The notes under the pieces: model-generated | What the model was told of the DNA's origin: nothing | The model's input: the letters and a program-made list of their open reading frames with translations, nothing else | The model's database searches: none | Assembly (NCBI RefSeq): GCF_017255185.1 | Contig: NZ_JAFKCZ010000001.1 | Location: 124,001 to 188,000 of the forward strand | Reading direction: 5' to 3' | From: Parahaliea mediterranea | Lineage (GTDB): Bacteria > Pseudomonadota > Gammaproteobacteria > Pseudomonadales > Halieaceae | DNA: 64,000 bases | Position numbers and translations under genes: made by a program | In this document: positions 43,753 through 53,082 of the stretch, piece by piece | Layout: each line of letters opens with the position of its first letter | Position numbering within the stretch: the stretch's first letter is position 1

Positions 43753-44184
43753 ATGACGAGCATCAACCGCAGTGCGCTGCTGCCCTACCAGGTGCGGCAG
43801 ATATACGATCTGGTGAATGACATCGAGTCCTATCCCGCATTCATGGACGGCTGTGTCGGCGCCGAGATCCTGCGGCGGGAGGCGGATATCGTCGAGGCCC
43901 GCCTGGACCTGTCCAAGGGGGGCATCAAGCAGAGTTTCAGCACCCGCAACTTCCTCGAGGAAAATCGCGCCATTCGCCTGGAGCTGCTGGACGGCCCCTT
44001 TGACCGCTTCCACGGCACCTGGCTGTTCAAGCCCCTGGGCGAGGCCGCCTGCAAGGTGAGCCTGCAGCTCGAATTCAGTGCATCCAACGCGGTATTGGGC
44101 ATGGCGGCTTCGCGTCTGTTCGACAAGGTGAGCAGTGACATGGTGGACGCGCTGGCGCGACGAGCACAACACATCTATGGCTGA
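43753..44184 (+). CDS. ratA: RatA / Coq10-like START-domain protein
   Basis: 143 residues of the polyketide-cyclase/START type (MTSINRSALLPYQVRQIYDLVNDIESYPAFMDGC is the family start). E. coli RatA was described as a ribosome-association toxin, whereas homologues bind ubiquinone (Coq10-like). The smpB-ratA-rnfH-bamE neighbourhood is widely conserved in Gammaproteobacteria and supports the identity. Confidence 0.93.
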   Translation: MTSINRSALLPYQVRQIYDLVNDIESYPAFMDGCVGAEILRREADIVEARLDLSKGGIKQSFSTRNFLEENRAIRLELLDGPFDRFHGTWLFKPLGEAACKVSLQLEFSASNAVLGMAASRLFDKVSSDMVDALARRAQHIYG

Positions 44185-44201
44185 TCGAGCCCGGTAGGAC
44201 T

Positions 44202-44513
44202 ATGAGCGAAGCGCAGACAATTCACGTGGAGGTGGCCTACGCGCTACCCGACAAGCAGGCCATCATACCGCTGCAATTGCCCGAGGGTGTTACCGCGATC
44301 GAGGCGGTCAGGCAGTCGGGTATCGAGCGGCAATTCGAGGGCCTCGAGACGGAGCACGCCCGGCTCGGCATTTTCGGCAAGGTGGTGGGGCCGCAGACCG
44401 CGCTGCGCGACGGGGACCGGGTGGAGATCTACCGCCCGCTGGTCGCCGATCCCAAAGAGGTGCGCAAGGCCCGGGCGGCCAGGGTCAAGGAGCGCCGCGA
44501 AGGCAAGTCCTGA
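44202..44513 (+). CDS. rnfH: RnfH family ubiquitin-fold protein
   Basis: 103 residues with a beta-grasp fold (IHVEVAYALPDKQAIIPLQLPEGVTAIEAVRQSGI ... LGIFGKVVGPQTALRDGDRVEIYRPLVADPKEVRKARA), the standard RnfH signature. It lies 17 bp after ratA, as in E. coli. The biochemical role is unclear; despite the name, no rnf genes are nearby. Confidence 0.93.
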   Translation: MSEAQTIHVEVAYALPDKQAIIPLQLPEGVTAIEAVRQSGIERQFEGLETEHARLGIFGKVVGPQTALRDGDRVEIYRPLVADPKEVRKARAARVKERREGKS

Positions 44514-44520
44514 GCGGGTG

Positions 44521-44889
44521 TCAGTCGCTGCTGTCGCCAGCCGCGGGTTCCGCGTCGTCCCGGGCCCATTCGGGCAGGTAATCGCCGCTGATTTCACTCA
44601 GCGAGTCGCCGTCGAATCGCACGGTAACCTGGGCCTTGCGGATGACCTCTTCGCCGTTGCGAATCACATAGGGGTAGTCCCAGCGCGCAGCGTTGAAGGG
44701 GTCCTCCACCAGCGGCGTGCCGAGGATAAAGCGCACCTGGCGCCGGCTCATGCCCGGCTGTAGCTGGTCCACCATCTCCTGGTCGACAAGATTGCCCTGT
44801 TCGACATCGATGCGGTACACGCCCGGAAAGCCGAGGGCGCCGCAACCGCTCAGAAAACAGGCAACTATCAACAGGCAAAGGGCGCGCAT
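44521..44889 (-). CDS. bamE: Outer-membrane assembly lipoprotein BamE
   Basis: 122 residues with lipobox (FLSGC, mature Cys at 16). The conserved region VYRIDVEQGNLVDQEMVDQLQPGMSRRQVRFILGTPLVEDPFNAARWDYPY identifies BamE (SmpA/OmlA), a component of the Bam complex that inserts outer-membrane proteins. It is convergent with rnfH and divergent from fur. Confidence 0.96.
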   Translation of the reverse strand: MRALCLLIVACFLSGCGALGFPGVYRIDVEQGNLVDQEMVDQLQPGMSRRQVRFILGTPLVEDPFNAARWDYPYVIRNGEEVIRKAQVTVRFDGDSLSEISGDYLPEWARDDAEPAAGDSSD

Positions 44890-44964
44890 GGGGATTAAAC
44901 TTCCACTTACGAAACAGGGGTGGCATCATACCCCTACTGAATCGCAACGAGAACCCCTGCCACC

Positions 44965-45390
44965 ATGGCCGCTGAAAACCAGGAACTGCGTAAAGCGGGT
45001 CTGAAAGTTACCCTGCCGCGCGTAAAAATCCTGCAAATACTGGAGTCGACGGGAGAGAGTGCCCAGCACCTGAGTGCCGAGGACGTCTACCGGGCCCTGC
45101 TGGAGGCCGGCGAGGACGTGGGGCTGGCCACGGTGTACCGCGTATTGACCCAGTTCGAAACCGCGGGTTTGGTGACTCGCCACAACTTCGAAACCGGCCA
45201 CTCGGTCTTTGAACTCGCCCGCGGCGAACACCACGACCATATGGTGTGCGTGGACAGCGGCGAGGTGGTGGAATTCAACGACCCGGTGATCGAGCAGCGC
45301 CAGCGCGAGATTGCCGAGGAACACGGTTTCGAGATCGTCGATCACTCCCTGGTTCTCTACGTGCGCAAGCGCGGCGGCGAGAGCGACTGA
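44965..45390 (+). CDS. fur: Ferric uptake regulator Fur
   Basis: 141 residues. Winged-helix N-terminus (LRKAGLKVTLPRVKILQIL, HLSAEDVYRALLEAGEDVGLATVYRVLTQFETAGLV) and metal-binding segment (ARGEHHDHMVCVDSGEVVEF, with the His-rich sensing site and one Cys of the CxxC seen in E. coli). C-terminal dimerisation region follows. Fe2+-Fur represses iron-uptake genes. It has the bamE-divergent position conserved across Gammaproteobacteria. Confidence 0.97.
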   Translation: MAAENQELRKAGLKVTLPRVKILQILESTGESAQHLSAEDVYRALLEAGEDVGLATVYRVLTQFETAGLVTRHNFETGHSVFELARGEHHDHMVCVDSGEVVEFNDPVIEQRQREIAEEHGFEIVDHSLVLYVRKRGGESD

Positions 45391-45720
45391 GGTTCCGTTT
45401 CGCGGCCGGCTGTTGGCTGGCCGCGCATGGCTCCCAGCTGTTCCACCCTGCCTGATCCCAACAATCCCCCCGTAACAGCTTCGCTACCCAAACCGCCCGG
45501 CGGCGCCTCTTCGCCAACAGGGCGCGCCCGCGGCTTTTCCGTGCCGGCCCGCGCCGCGCTGCAACACACCCGCTGATACCGCTGACGGCCCGTTCGGGAC
45601 CGGGACCTTCCAGTGCGTGCGATTCTTGCCGTTTTGTCATAAAAGTATACTTGTGTGTAATTATTGGCGGGTGTATCTTGAGGCCTGTTGTCCGCAATCC
45701 AGTGATAAGAGGTGAAGGCA
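45391..45720 (+). other. 330-bp intergenic region before the P450 cluster, with candidate promoter
   Basis: A hairpin GCGGCCGGC/GCTGGCCGC (45402-45424) after fur lacks a T-run. A candidate sigma70 promoter is TTGTCA (45634-45639), 18-nt spacer, TAATTA (45658-45663). Within the spacer AAGTATACTT (45643-45652) is a perfect 10-bp palindrome that could be an operator for the TetR at the cluster's end. No gene is seen. Confidence 0.45.
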
Positions 45721-46968
45721 ATGCAGGCCGATGCCGTGACGCAGGCGCCCGTCGAGGCGGTGTTCAACCCGGCTTCCCCGGAATACCTGGCGGACCCGTT
45801 TAGCCAGTGGCGGGCTCTGTCGGCCCGGGGGCGACTGGTGTGGTACGAGCCCTGGCAGGCCTGGATCATGACCCGCATGCCCGACATCATGGACTGCTGG
45901 CGGCGGGAATACCTGTCGTCGGACTTCTACGACTGGGAGTTTGCCCCGCCGCGGCCGCCGCAGGACCAGTGGAGCAACTACGAGCGCGCCATGATTGGCC
46001 ACAGCCTGCTGGCCGATCACGGGCACCACCGCCTGGTGCGGCGCATCGTGTCGCCCGCCTTCTCGCGCAATGTGGTGGACGAGATCCAGCGCCGCATCCG
46101 TCCCGACGTGGTGCAGCTGATCGCCGATCTCGAGGGGCTGGACAGCTTCGACTATATCGAGCGGGTCGCCAACCACATTCCCTTTATCTCCATCAGCCGC
46201 ATGGTCGGCCTGCCGGAGAAATACTGGCCCGATATCAAGCAAGTGGTGCTGACCTTCACCGAGTCGTGGAATCCGACCATCTCCGACGAGCGGCGCGAGG
46301 CCGCGCGCCAGGACAGCAATCGCGCCATCGAAATCCTGCAGCGGGTGATCGCCGAGCGGCGGGCCAATCCCGGGGAGGACGACTTCCTGTCGGAGCTGCT
46401 GAAAGTGGAGGCGGAAAACGAGGCCTTCTCCGACTGGGACATTATCACCCTGATCCTCGCCCTGATCGGTGCCGGCGCCGACACCACGCTGGTGGCGCAG
46501 CAGTGGACGCTCTATGCCCTGCTCAAGCACCCGGAGCAGATCGAGACCGCGCTGTCGTCGCCAGAGGCCTTCGCCAATGCCTTCAGCGAGATCATGCGCT
46601 GGTCGCCCACCTCGAAGATGGGCTTTGCACGCTACGCGCCGCAGGACATGGAGTTGCTGGGCCAGCAGCTGCGCAAAGGGCAAATGGTGCTGCTGATGCC
46701 GCACCTCAAGGACCGCGACCCGGATTACTACCCCGAGCCCGAGCGCTTCGACGTCCAGCGCACATTCGACCCGGACGTGCTGTTCGGCTACGGCCCGCGC
46801 TACTGCATCGGCGCGGCGATGGCCAAGCGTCAGCTCTACCTGACCATGGTGGAGTTGTTCAAGCGCTTCCCCGACCTGCGGCTGGACGGCGAGCCCGAGA
46901 AAGACAATTCCGACCACAATGCGGTGGTGTTCAAGTCCCTGCGCGTGCGCACGGGCAAAGGTGCCTGA
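45721..46968 (+). CDS. Cytochrome P450
   Basis: A 415-residue soluble bacterial P450. I-helix LIGAGADTTLVAQQW with the oxygen-activating acid/Thr pair, K-helix ExxR (EIMR), and heme loop FGYGPRYCIGAAMA with ligand Cys362 are all present. It hydroxylates a lipophilic substrate using electrons from a ferredoxin system not encoded here. Start ATG at 45721 with AGAGG 8 nt upstream; a GTG at 45712 is less likely. It opens a five-gene plus-strand cluster. Confidence 0.93.
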   Translation: MQADAVTQAPVEAVFNPASPEYLADPFSQWRALSARGRLVWYEPWQAWIMTRMPDIMDCWRREYLSSDFYDWEFAPPRPPQDQWSNYERAMIGHSLLADHGHHRLVRRIVSPAFSRNVVDEIQRRIRPDVVQLIADLEGLDSFDYIERVANHIPFISISRMVGLPEKYWPDIKQVVLTFTESWNPTISDERREAARQDSNRAIEILQRVIAERRANPGEDDFLSELLKVEAENEAFSDWDIITLILALIGAGADTTLVAQQWTLYALLKHPEQIETALSSPEAFANAFSEIMRWSPTSKMGFARYAPQDMELLGQQLRKGQMVLLMPHLKDRDPDYYPEPERFDVQRTFDPDVLFGYGPRYCIGAAMAKRQLYLTMVELFKRFPDLRLDGEPEKDNSDHNAVVFKSLRVRTGKGA

Positions 46969-46980
46969 GAGGGGGCGAGC

Positions 46981-47964
46981 ATGAACAAACGCTACGACAA
47001 ACCGATACCCTACGGCTGGTACGCGCTGGAATACAGCCATGCGCTGGCGCCCGGCGATGTGCGCCCGTTGAGCTACTTCGGCCGTGAACTGGTGTTGTTT
47101 CGCACCGAGGCGGGCCAGCCGGCGCTGCTGAACGCCTACTGCCCGCACCTGGGGGCGCACCTGGGGCATGGCGGCCTGGTCAAGGGCGAGTCGATCAGCT
47201 GTCCCTTTCACGCCTGGGAGTTCAACGGCGAGGGCCGCTGTACCGCGGTCCCCTATGCCAAGCGCATGCCGCCCCGGGTGGACGGGCAACAGGCCATCGG
47301 CAGTTACCCGGTGGTGGAGCGCAACCAGATGATCTGGGCCTGGTACCACCCCAGGGGCTTGGCGCCGAGTTTCGAGATCGATGAAATTCCAGAGCTGGTG
47401 TCGACGGAGTGGTCGCCACTGGAGACCTTTGACTGGACGATCAACACCATCGCGCAGGAGACCGGTGAAAACGCCGCCGATCTCGCCCACTTCATCACCG
47501 TACACGGCAATCCGGCCATGCCCGAGGGGGATGTGCGCTGGGAGGGGCCGCGCCGGATCACCGAGTTTGATTCCGAGACCCATGTGATCGACGGGGAGGG
47601 CAAGGTCGATTTGAGCGGGGAGCAGCACGAGCCGATTCACCTGGTGTCGTCCAGCGTGGGCCCCGGCTTCACCTTCCAGCGCTTTTCGCGCACCTTCGAC
47701 GTGGTGATGATGGGGACTGTCACGCCCATCGACGAGCAGCGTATTCACCTGCGTTTCAATTTTTCCGTGCCGCGGGCGCAAAGCGAGATCAACGCCATGT
47801 ACACCGACGGCGTGGTACAGGAGATCGTTCGCCAGGTCGAGCAGGATATCCCGATCTGGGAGAACAAGGTGTACGTGGAGAGCCCGGTGCTGTGCGACGG
47901 CGACGGGCCGATTGCCAAATACCGCAAGTGGTTTGGCCAGTTCTACGCCGGGGAGGCGGCCTAG
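46981..47964 (+). CDS. Rieske 2Fe-2S aromatic/steroid-type oxygenase, KshA-like
   Basis: A 327-residue Rieske non-heme iron oxygenase. Cluster ligands are C54-x-H56 and C74-x2-H77 (CPHLGAH, CPFHAWEF). The mononuclear iron site is Asp167, His170 and His175 in GENAADLAHFITVHG. Length and motif order resemble KshA (3-ketosteroid 9-alpha-hydroxylase) and cholesterol desaturase-type enzymes more than ring-hydroxylating dioxygenase alpha subunits. It lies 12 bp after the P450. A steroid or terpenoid substrate is inference. Confidence 0.88.
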   Translation: MNKRYDKPIPYGWYALEYSHALAPGDVRPLSYFGRELVLFRTEAGQPALLNAYCPHLGAHLGHGGLVKGESISCPFHAWEFNGEGRCTAVPYAKRMPPRVDGQQAIGSYPVVERNQMIWAWYHPRGLAPSFEIDEIPELVSTEWSPLETFDWTINTIAQETGENAADLAHFITVHGNPAMPEGDVRWEGPRRITEFDSETHVIDGEGKVDLSGEQHEPIHLVSSSVGPGFTFQRFSRTFDVVMMGTVTPIDEQRIHLRFNFSVPRAQSEINAMYTDGVVQEIVRQVEQDIPIWENKVYVESPVLCDGDGPIAKYRKWFGQFYAGEAA

Positions 47965-48009
47965 CCTTCCACCGTTTTCGAGCATCCAAATAGCAATAAG
48001 GAGAACAAG

Positions 48010-48777
48010 ATGGATCTAGAGCAGCAATTGCACTCCACCCCGGGCGACCACGGCAACTGGCCGATGTTGAAGCTGCGCTACCGGGCCGCCGAGGGGGATG
48101 TCGCGGCGGTTTTGCCGCCGGGTTTCGAGCCGGGCGCGGCGCCGGAGGTGACCCTTACGGTCTACAACGTACCGGTGAATGGCGAGCCGGAGCACGGCCT
48201 GCTCACGACGGTGCGCTGTGCCCACCGGGGGCGCGAGGGCGAATTTGCCCTGGGCTACGCCATCGACAAGGAAGCCGAAATCTTCATCAGCCAGGAAAAG
48301 TTCGGCCAGCCGAAATACCCCGCCGAGATCAAGTACTACCGGCTGGGCGACGAGTTGGGCGCCCGGGTGACCCACCAGAACTACACCTTCCTCGAATACT
48401 ACGGCAGGGTTTCCGACGTGCTGGACCCGGGACCGGATTTCGATGAGTACGAGTTCTGGGTGAAGTATTCGCGCCGCGCGTCCTATACCGAAACCGGCTT
48501 CGACTTCCCGCCCCACGTGGTCAACGTGGTGAGCAACTACGGCACCGCCCAGAAGCTCAAGGTGGACGGCGAGCTGATCCTGCGCGACAGCCCCTGGGAC
48601 CCGATCGCCGCGCGCCTGCCCCGGCAGTCGGAGGTCGAGGCCTGGCTGTGGACGCCGGTGTTCCGCGGGCGCGAGGTCGCCCTGGGCGAGCCCCTGGACG
48701 CCCAGGCCTACGAGCCCTGGGCCTCGACCATCGGCAACTCCCGCTGGCGCGGCAGTCATGGTGGCCCTGCCCGCTAG
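48010..48777 (+). CDS. Acetoacetate decarboxylase-family protein
   Basis: 255 residues of the ADC fold. The Schiff-base lysine of acetoacetate decarboxylases is matched by Lys102 in FGQPKYPAEI, with preceding AEIFISQEKFGQPK similar to the ADC signature. It may decarboxylate a beta-keto acid or act as an enol/aldol-type enzyme in the pathway. AAGGAG lies upstream; it is 45 bp after the Rieske gene. Confidence 0.82.
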   Translation: MDLEQQLHSTPGDHGNWPMLKLRYRAAEGDVAAVLPPGFEPGAAPEVTLTVYNVPVNGEPEHGLLTTVRCAHRGREGEFALGYAIDKEAEIFISQEKFGQPKYPAEIKYYRLGDELGARVTHQNYTFLEYYGRVSDVLDPGPDFDEYEFWVKYSRRASYTETGFDFPPHVVNVVSNYGTAQKLKVDGELILRDSPWDPIAARLPRQSEVEAWLWTPVFRGREVALGEPLDAQAYEPWASTIGNSRWRGSHGGPAR

Positions 48778-48848
48778 ACGGGCCAACGGTTTACCGTACG
48801 GAAGCCGTATAAGCAAGAACATATAAATCGATCCTATTGGAGTGGGAC

Positions 48849-51437
48849 ATGATTGCTCGAGTCAAGACATTGGCCGGGCCGCTGCTGCGCGTAAGTCTTG
48901 CCGCCGGCCTGCTGGTTGAAACTGTATTGCCGCAATGGGCGCTGGCCCAGGGGGCGGTGCTGGAAGAGGTGGTGGTCACCGCCCGCAAGCGGGAGGAGGC
49001 GATCCAGGATGTGCCGGTGTCCATCACCGCACTGACGGACAGCCAGCTGCGGGACGCCGGTATCACCAGTATCAAGAACCTGGGTTACCAGGTGCCCGGC
49101 CTGCAAATCGACCAGGCCAGCACCGCGCAGATCTGGATTCGGGGCATCGGCCAGCGCGATGACGGAGCCCGGGTCGACGGGCCGGTGGGCGTGTATTTCG
49201 ACGGCCTGTACCTGCCGCGCAAGGACGGCCAGCTGCTGGACCTGGTGGACGTGCAGAGCGTGCAGGTTTTGCGGGGGCCGCAGGGCACCCTGTTTGGCAA
49301 AAACACCACCGGTGGCGCCCTGCTGGTTACCAGCCAGCCGCCCACCGAGGTGCTGGAGGGCTTTGTCGAGACGCGGCTGGGTAATTATGGGCGCAGCGAC
49401 GCCCGCGCCGCGCTCAACGTGCCCCTGCTCGATGGCGATCTGCTGAGTCGCCTCACCGTGGGGTCGCAGCGCCGCGACGGCTATTTGACCAATGTCGTGA
49501 CCGGGCAGGAGGCGGCCTCGGAGGATCGCCAGTCCGCGCTGTTGCAGTTGCGCTGGGCCGGCAGTGAGCGCTGGAGCGCCGATGCGCTGGCCTACTACGG
49601 CGAGACCCGCGAAGTGCAGCCGGCCACCAACTGCGGGCCGATGGCCAACAGCAGCTACAACGGGGAAGACTCGCTATTTGGCAACCGCATCAACGCCGGC
49701 GACACGGTGGGTGTGGATGCCTTCAACGACGACGACACGCCGGTGATGCCCGGCTTTGTCGGCCAGAGTCCGGTCGGAATGGCGGCCTGCATGGAGTCGT
49801 ATGAACTGATCGACGACCGCAAGTTCGCCTCGGAGGTACCCAAGCTGGCCTTCAACGTGGACAACCTGCTGCTGGGATTGACCCTCGAATGGATGCTCAA
49901 TGACCAGCTAACCCTGAAGAGCATCACCGGCTACGGTGACCAGAAGGTGTTTGGCCAGCCGGGCAACCCGGACAACGACGCCACCCGCCGGCCCCTGTCC
50001 GGCCGCTACCGCGCGTCACCCAGCGAGCGGCAGCACTGGTCGCAGGAGCTGCAGCTGGTGGGCTCGGCCTGGGACGAGCGCCTGAACTATACCCTGGGCC
50101 TGTTTGCGATGAACGAGGATATCGACGATGGCACCGACACCAATGCCGGCCTGGTCACCGGCAGTTTCATACCGGGTGTCAATGTCATGGTCATCAACAG
50201 CCCCACGGCCGAGGACCAGACCTACCAGCTGGAAAATACCACCTACGCGGCGTTCTTCCAGGGCAGTTACAGCATCACCAACAACCTGGAGCTGACCGCG
50301 GGGCTGCGCTGGACCAGCGAGAAGCGCGAGCAGCGCGTGGACGTGGAGCTGCTGGACGAGGCGGCATTCCGCGAACGCGCGTTTGCGGCCCTGGAGGGGA
50401 TGCCCGGCGTGCTGCTGCCGATCGAGTCCCAGGGGGTCGCGCTGGTGGATCCCGCGGTGATTTTCCAGCAGGACATGTTCACCGCGATCAACGCGCAGTT
50501 CGGCGCCAATCCGGCCAACGGCCTGCCGCACTACGCCTTGCTGCCGGCCACGCGCTACGACGCGCAAAACACCTGGGAAGAGCTGACACCCATGCTCAGC
50601 CTGGCCTATCACCTGCCGGACAGCCTGCTGGGTGACGGGCCGCTGACCCGGGGCATGGTCTATGCGACCTATTCCGAGGGCTTTAAGTCGGGGACCTTCG
50701 AGCCGGTGGGCAGCGACGGCCTGGCGACCGTCGACCCGGAGCTGGTGGACAGCGTTGAGTTCGGTTTCAAGCTGGATATGTTCGATGCCACCATGCGCCT
50801 GAACGGCGCCCTGTTCAGCACGGATTTCGACGGCATGCAGTTGCGGCAGGTGCAGGCCGACTCGGCCGGTTTGCCCCGCGTGGTGCTGCGCAATGCATCG
50901 AGTACCCGCATCCAGGGGGTGGAGCTGGAATGGAGCTGGGCGCCGCTTGATGGGCTGCTGCTGTCGGCGGGAGGCAGCCTGAACGACTACGACTACCTGG
51001 AGTTCGACGAGTACCAGTTCAGCACGCGCGCGCTGCTCAGCCAGCAGCCCCTGCCCCTGGTGGATCGCAGCAGTGAGCCCTTTGCCGAGGTCCCGGCGCT
51101 CAGCTACAACCTGTCGGTGCAGTACCGCTTCGACACCGAATGGGGATCGCTAACGCCCCGCATTGACTACAGTTATGTCGACGACGTTTTCATGGGGCTC
51201 GACGCGGGCGCTGGCCAGAATCGCGACCAGTCGACTTTCGACGATTACGGCCTGGTCAATGCCCGGCTCGGCTGGGTAAGCCGCAATGGGGCCATTGAGG
51301 CCGCCGCCTACGTCACCAACCTGACCGACGAGCTGTACTTTTTTGGTGCCGCCGCGGTGGCCGACAGCAGCGGCCTGTTCCAGATTACCGCGGGGCCGCC
51401 GCGGATGTACGGTTTCGAGTTGCGCTATAACTACTAG
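48849..51437 (+). CDS. TonB-dependent outer-membrane receptor of the P450/Rieske cluster
   Basis: 862 residues with signal peptide (LRVSLAAGLLVETVLPQWALA), TonB-box/plug region (LEEVVVTARKREEAIQDVPVSI; IWIRGIGQRDDGARVDGPVGVYFDG; VLRGPQGTLFGKNTTGGALL), and a barrel ending in GPPRMYGFELRYNY with a terminal aromatic. It likely imports the hydrophobic substrate of the neighbouring oxygenases. The ATG at 48849 has GGAG 7 nt upstream; an in-frame TTG at 48837 is unlikely. A short palindrome CCGTACGG (48794-48801) precedes it. Confidence 0.93.
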   Translation: MIARVKTLAGPLLRVSLAAGLLVETVLPQWALAQGAVLEEVVVTARKREEAIQDVPVSITALTDSQLRDAGITSIKNLGYQVPGLQIDQASTAQIWIRGIGQRDDGARVDGPVGVYFDGLYLPRKDGQLLDLVDVQSVQVLRGPQGTLFGKNTTGGALLVTSQPPTEVLEGFVETRLGNYGRSDARAALNVPLLDGDLLSRLTVGSQRRDGYLTNVVTGQEAASEDRQSALLQLRWAGSERWSADALAYYGETREVQPATNCGPMANSSYNGEDSLFGNRINAGDTVGVDAFNDDDTPVMPGFVGQSPVGMAACMESYELIDDRKFASEVPKLAFNVDNLLLGLTLEWMLNDQLTLKSITGYGDQKVFGQPGNPDNDATRRPLSGRYRASPSERQHWSQELQLVGSAWDERLNYTLGLFAMNEDIDDGTDTNAGLVTGSFIPGVNVMVINSPTAEDQTYQLENTTYAAFFQGSYSITNNLELTAGLRWTSEKREQRVDVELLDEAAFRERAFAALEGMPGVLLPIESQGVALVDPAVIFQQDMFTAINAQFGANPANGLPHYALLPATRYDAQNTWEELTPMLSLAYHLPDSLLGDGPLTRGMVYATYSEGFKSGTFEPVGSDGLATVDPELVDSVEFGFKLDMFDATMRLNGALFSTDFDGMQLRQVQADSAGLPRVVLRNASSTRIQGVELEWSWAPLDGLLLSAGGSLNDYDYLEFDEYQFSTRALLSQQPLPLVDRSSEPFAEVPALSYNLSVQYRFDTEWGSLTPRIDYSYVDDVFMGLDAGAGQNRDQSTFDDYGLVNARLGWVSRNGAIEAAAYVTNLTDELYFFGAAAVADSSGLFQITAGPPRMYGFELRYNY

Positions 51438-51479
51438 CGTCGCGGTACCCGCTCACCTTCATCAACAGGGAGTCATCAA

Positions 51480-52358
51480 GTGGAAGATTTCAATAACAAA
51501 GTGGTGGTTATCACCGGCGGCGCCAGCGGCATCGGCAAGGCACTGGCGCGTTCCTTCCTCAAGCAGGGGGCCCGGGTGGTGATCGCCGATGTGGAAGTGG
51601 GGGCGCTGGAAGCCGCGCGCGAGGACCTGGCCAGCGATGGCGGCACGGTGCGCGCGGTGGTCACCGACGTCTCCAAGCCCGAGTCGGTGAACGCCCTGGC
51701 GGACGCGGTGTTCGATGAGTTCGGCGGCTGCCATGTGCTGTGTAACAACGCCGGGGTCAGCGTGACCAACGCCAATGTCTGGGATACCACGCCCAACGAC
51801 TGGCTGTGGGTACACGGCGTCAACGTGCGCGGCGTGGCCCACGGTATTCAGGCCTTTGTACCGCGCATGCTGGCCGCGGGCGAGGAGGGCGTTGTGATGA
51901 ACACCAGCTCCGGCGACGGCGGCATATCCCCCCTGGCCGATCAGTCGGTGTACGCCTCGAGCAAGGCCGGCGTGTCGATCATGACCGAGTGCCTCCAGGC
52001 CCAGCTCGCGGGGCAGGGCTCGCGCCTGAGCGCCTGTATTTTTTACCCGTCAGGCGGCATCCTGCCCACCGGCATCTGGACCACCCGGCGCAACCGTCCC
52101 GCGGAGCTGGCGCGGGAGAAGCCGGTGCCCGAGGGCGGCGAAATGACCTTCGATGAGTTCATGGCCGGGATGAAGGAGATCGGTGTCGATCTGCCGGTCC
52201 AGGATCTGGACGAGCTGGCTGACTTTGCCCTCGACGGCCTGCGCAAGCGCGACTTTGTGATCATGATCGGCCGCGAGGACATGGAGGCGACGCTGGTGGA
52301 GCGGGCGCGCAAGCTGGCCAGGGGTGAGTGCCCGATTGCCCACGGTTTGCACGGTTAG
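51480..52358 (+). CDS. Short-chain dehydrogenase/reductase
   Basis: 292 residues, a classical SDR. Cofactor motif TGGASGIG (residues about 12-19), structural NNAG, catalytic Ser (NTSSGDGGI) and Tyr-x-x-x-Lys (YASSK) are present. The longer C-terminus (FDEFMAGMKEIGVDL... to HGLHG) is unusual. Start is GTG at 51480, with GGGAG 8 nt upstream. As the last plus-strand gene it may oxidise an alcohol made by the P450 or Rieske enzyme. Confidence 0.92.
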   Translation: MEDFNNKVVVITGGASGIGKALARSFLKQGARVVIADVEVGALEAAREDLASDGGTVRAVVTDVSKPESVNALADAVFDEFGGCHVLCNNAGVSVTNANVWDTTPNDWLWVHGVNVRGVAHGIQAFVPRMLAAGEEGVVMNTSSGDGGISPLADQSVYASSKAGVSIMTECLQAQLAGQGSRLSACIFYPSGGILPTGIWTTRRNRPAELAREKPVPEGGEMTFDEFMAGMKEIGVDLPVQDLDELADFALDGLRKRDFVIMIGREDMEATLVERARKLARGECPIAHGLHG

Positions 52359-52398
52359 TCGGAGCGCTTGGTGTGGGTGAGCGCGACGGCTCCGCGGA

Positions 52399-53013
52399 TC
52401 AGTCGCCGCGCACCATGCTTTGCAGCAGGAAATCGCGCAATTCATTGTAGCGCGTGCTGCTGTCGTAGTCGGCCTGGTGGATGGCGTTGAGGATGACCGA
52501 ATTCACCATGCCGACGGTCATCTCCGCGCAAAAGTCGGCGCAGAGCCCGGGGCGGATTTCCGGCTGATGTTCCCGGAACAGGCGCAGGAAGTAGTCGTTC
52601 ATGAGTGACAGCAGGGTGCCGCCACTGCTCAGGCTGTGGCCGATGCTGGTGATGGAGTAGCGGGCGAACTCCATCTCGACCTCCGAGCTATCGCGCAGGT
52701 GATCGCGCATGCTGTTCAGTACATGACCGAGACGCGCCGCCAGGCCCTGGTGAGCGGCCATGGCCTCGTCGATGCTGCCTTCGATCAGCTCCACCAGGCG
52801 GGCGACGCAGATGTCGAACAGCAGCTCGTCCTTGGTGCCGTAGTAGTTGTAGAAAGTCTTGCGCGAGATGTCCACCGCTTCGCAGATGGCGTCGATGGTA
52901 ACCTCTTCAGTGCCCTTTGCGGCGATCAGCTCCTGCGTCTCGGCTTTGATTTTGTCGCGCAGTTCACGCTTCTTGCGTTCTCGGCGCGAGAGGCTGGGCG
53001 CAATCGCATTCAA
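52399..53013 (-). CDS. TetR-family regulator, likely of the P450/Rieske cluster
   Basis: 204 residues. HTH: ELIAAKGTEEVTIDAICEAVDISRKTFYNYYGTKDELLF with the TetR TFYNYYxTKDEL signature. It ends the cluster on the opposite strand (convergent to the SDR), which is the commonest position for a pathway-specific repressor. Its ligand and operator are unknown; AAGTATACTT before the P450 is a candidate site. Confidence 0.92.
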   Translation of the reverse strand: MNAIAPSLSRRERKKRELRDKIKAETQELIAAKGTEEVTIDAICEAVDISRKTFYNYYGTKDELLFDICVARLVELIEGSIDEAMAAHQGLAARLGHVLNSMRDHLRDSSEVEMEFARYSITSIGHSLSSGGTLLSLMNDYFLRLFREHQPEIRPGLCADFCAEMTVGMVNSVILNAIHQADYDSSTRYNELRDFLLQSMVRGD

Positions 53014-53082
53014 AACTGGGCTCGCTTTGCTGTCATGGGTAGCACTTTACATGATATGCCGCGGGGCGGCTATTCGCGCCCA

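Noticed and set aside
45661-47985. 774-codon minus-strand frame across P450 and Rieske genes
   Set aside because: Antisense shadow. The plus-strand P450 and Rieske genes have intact catalytic motifs.
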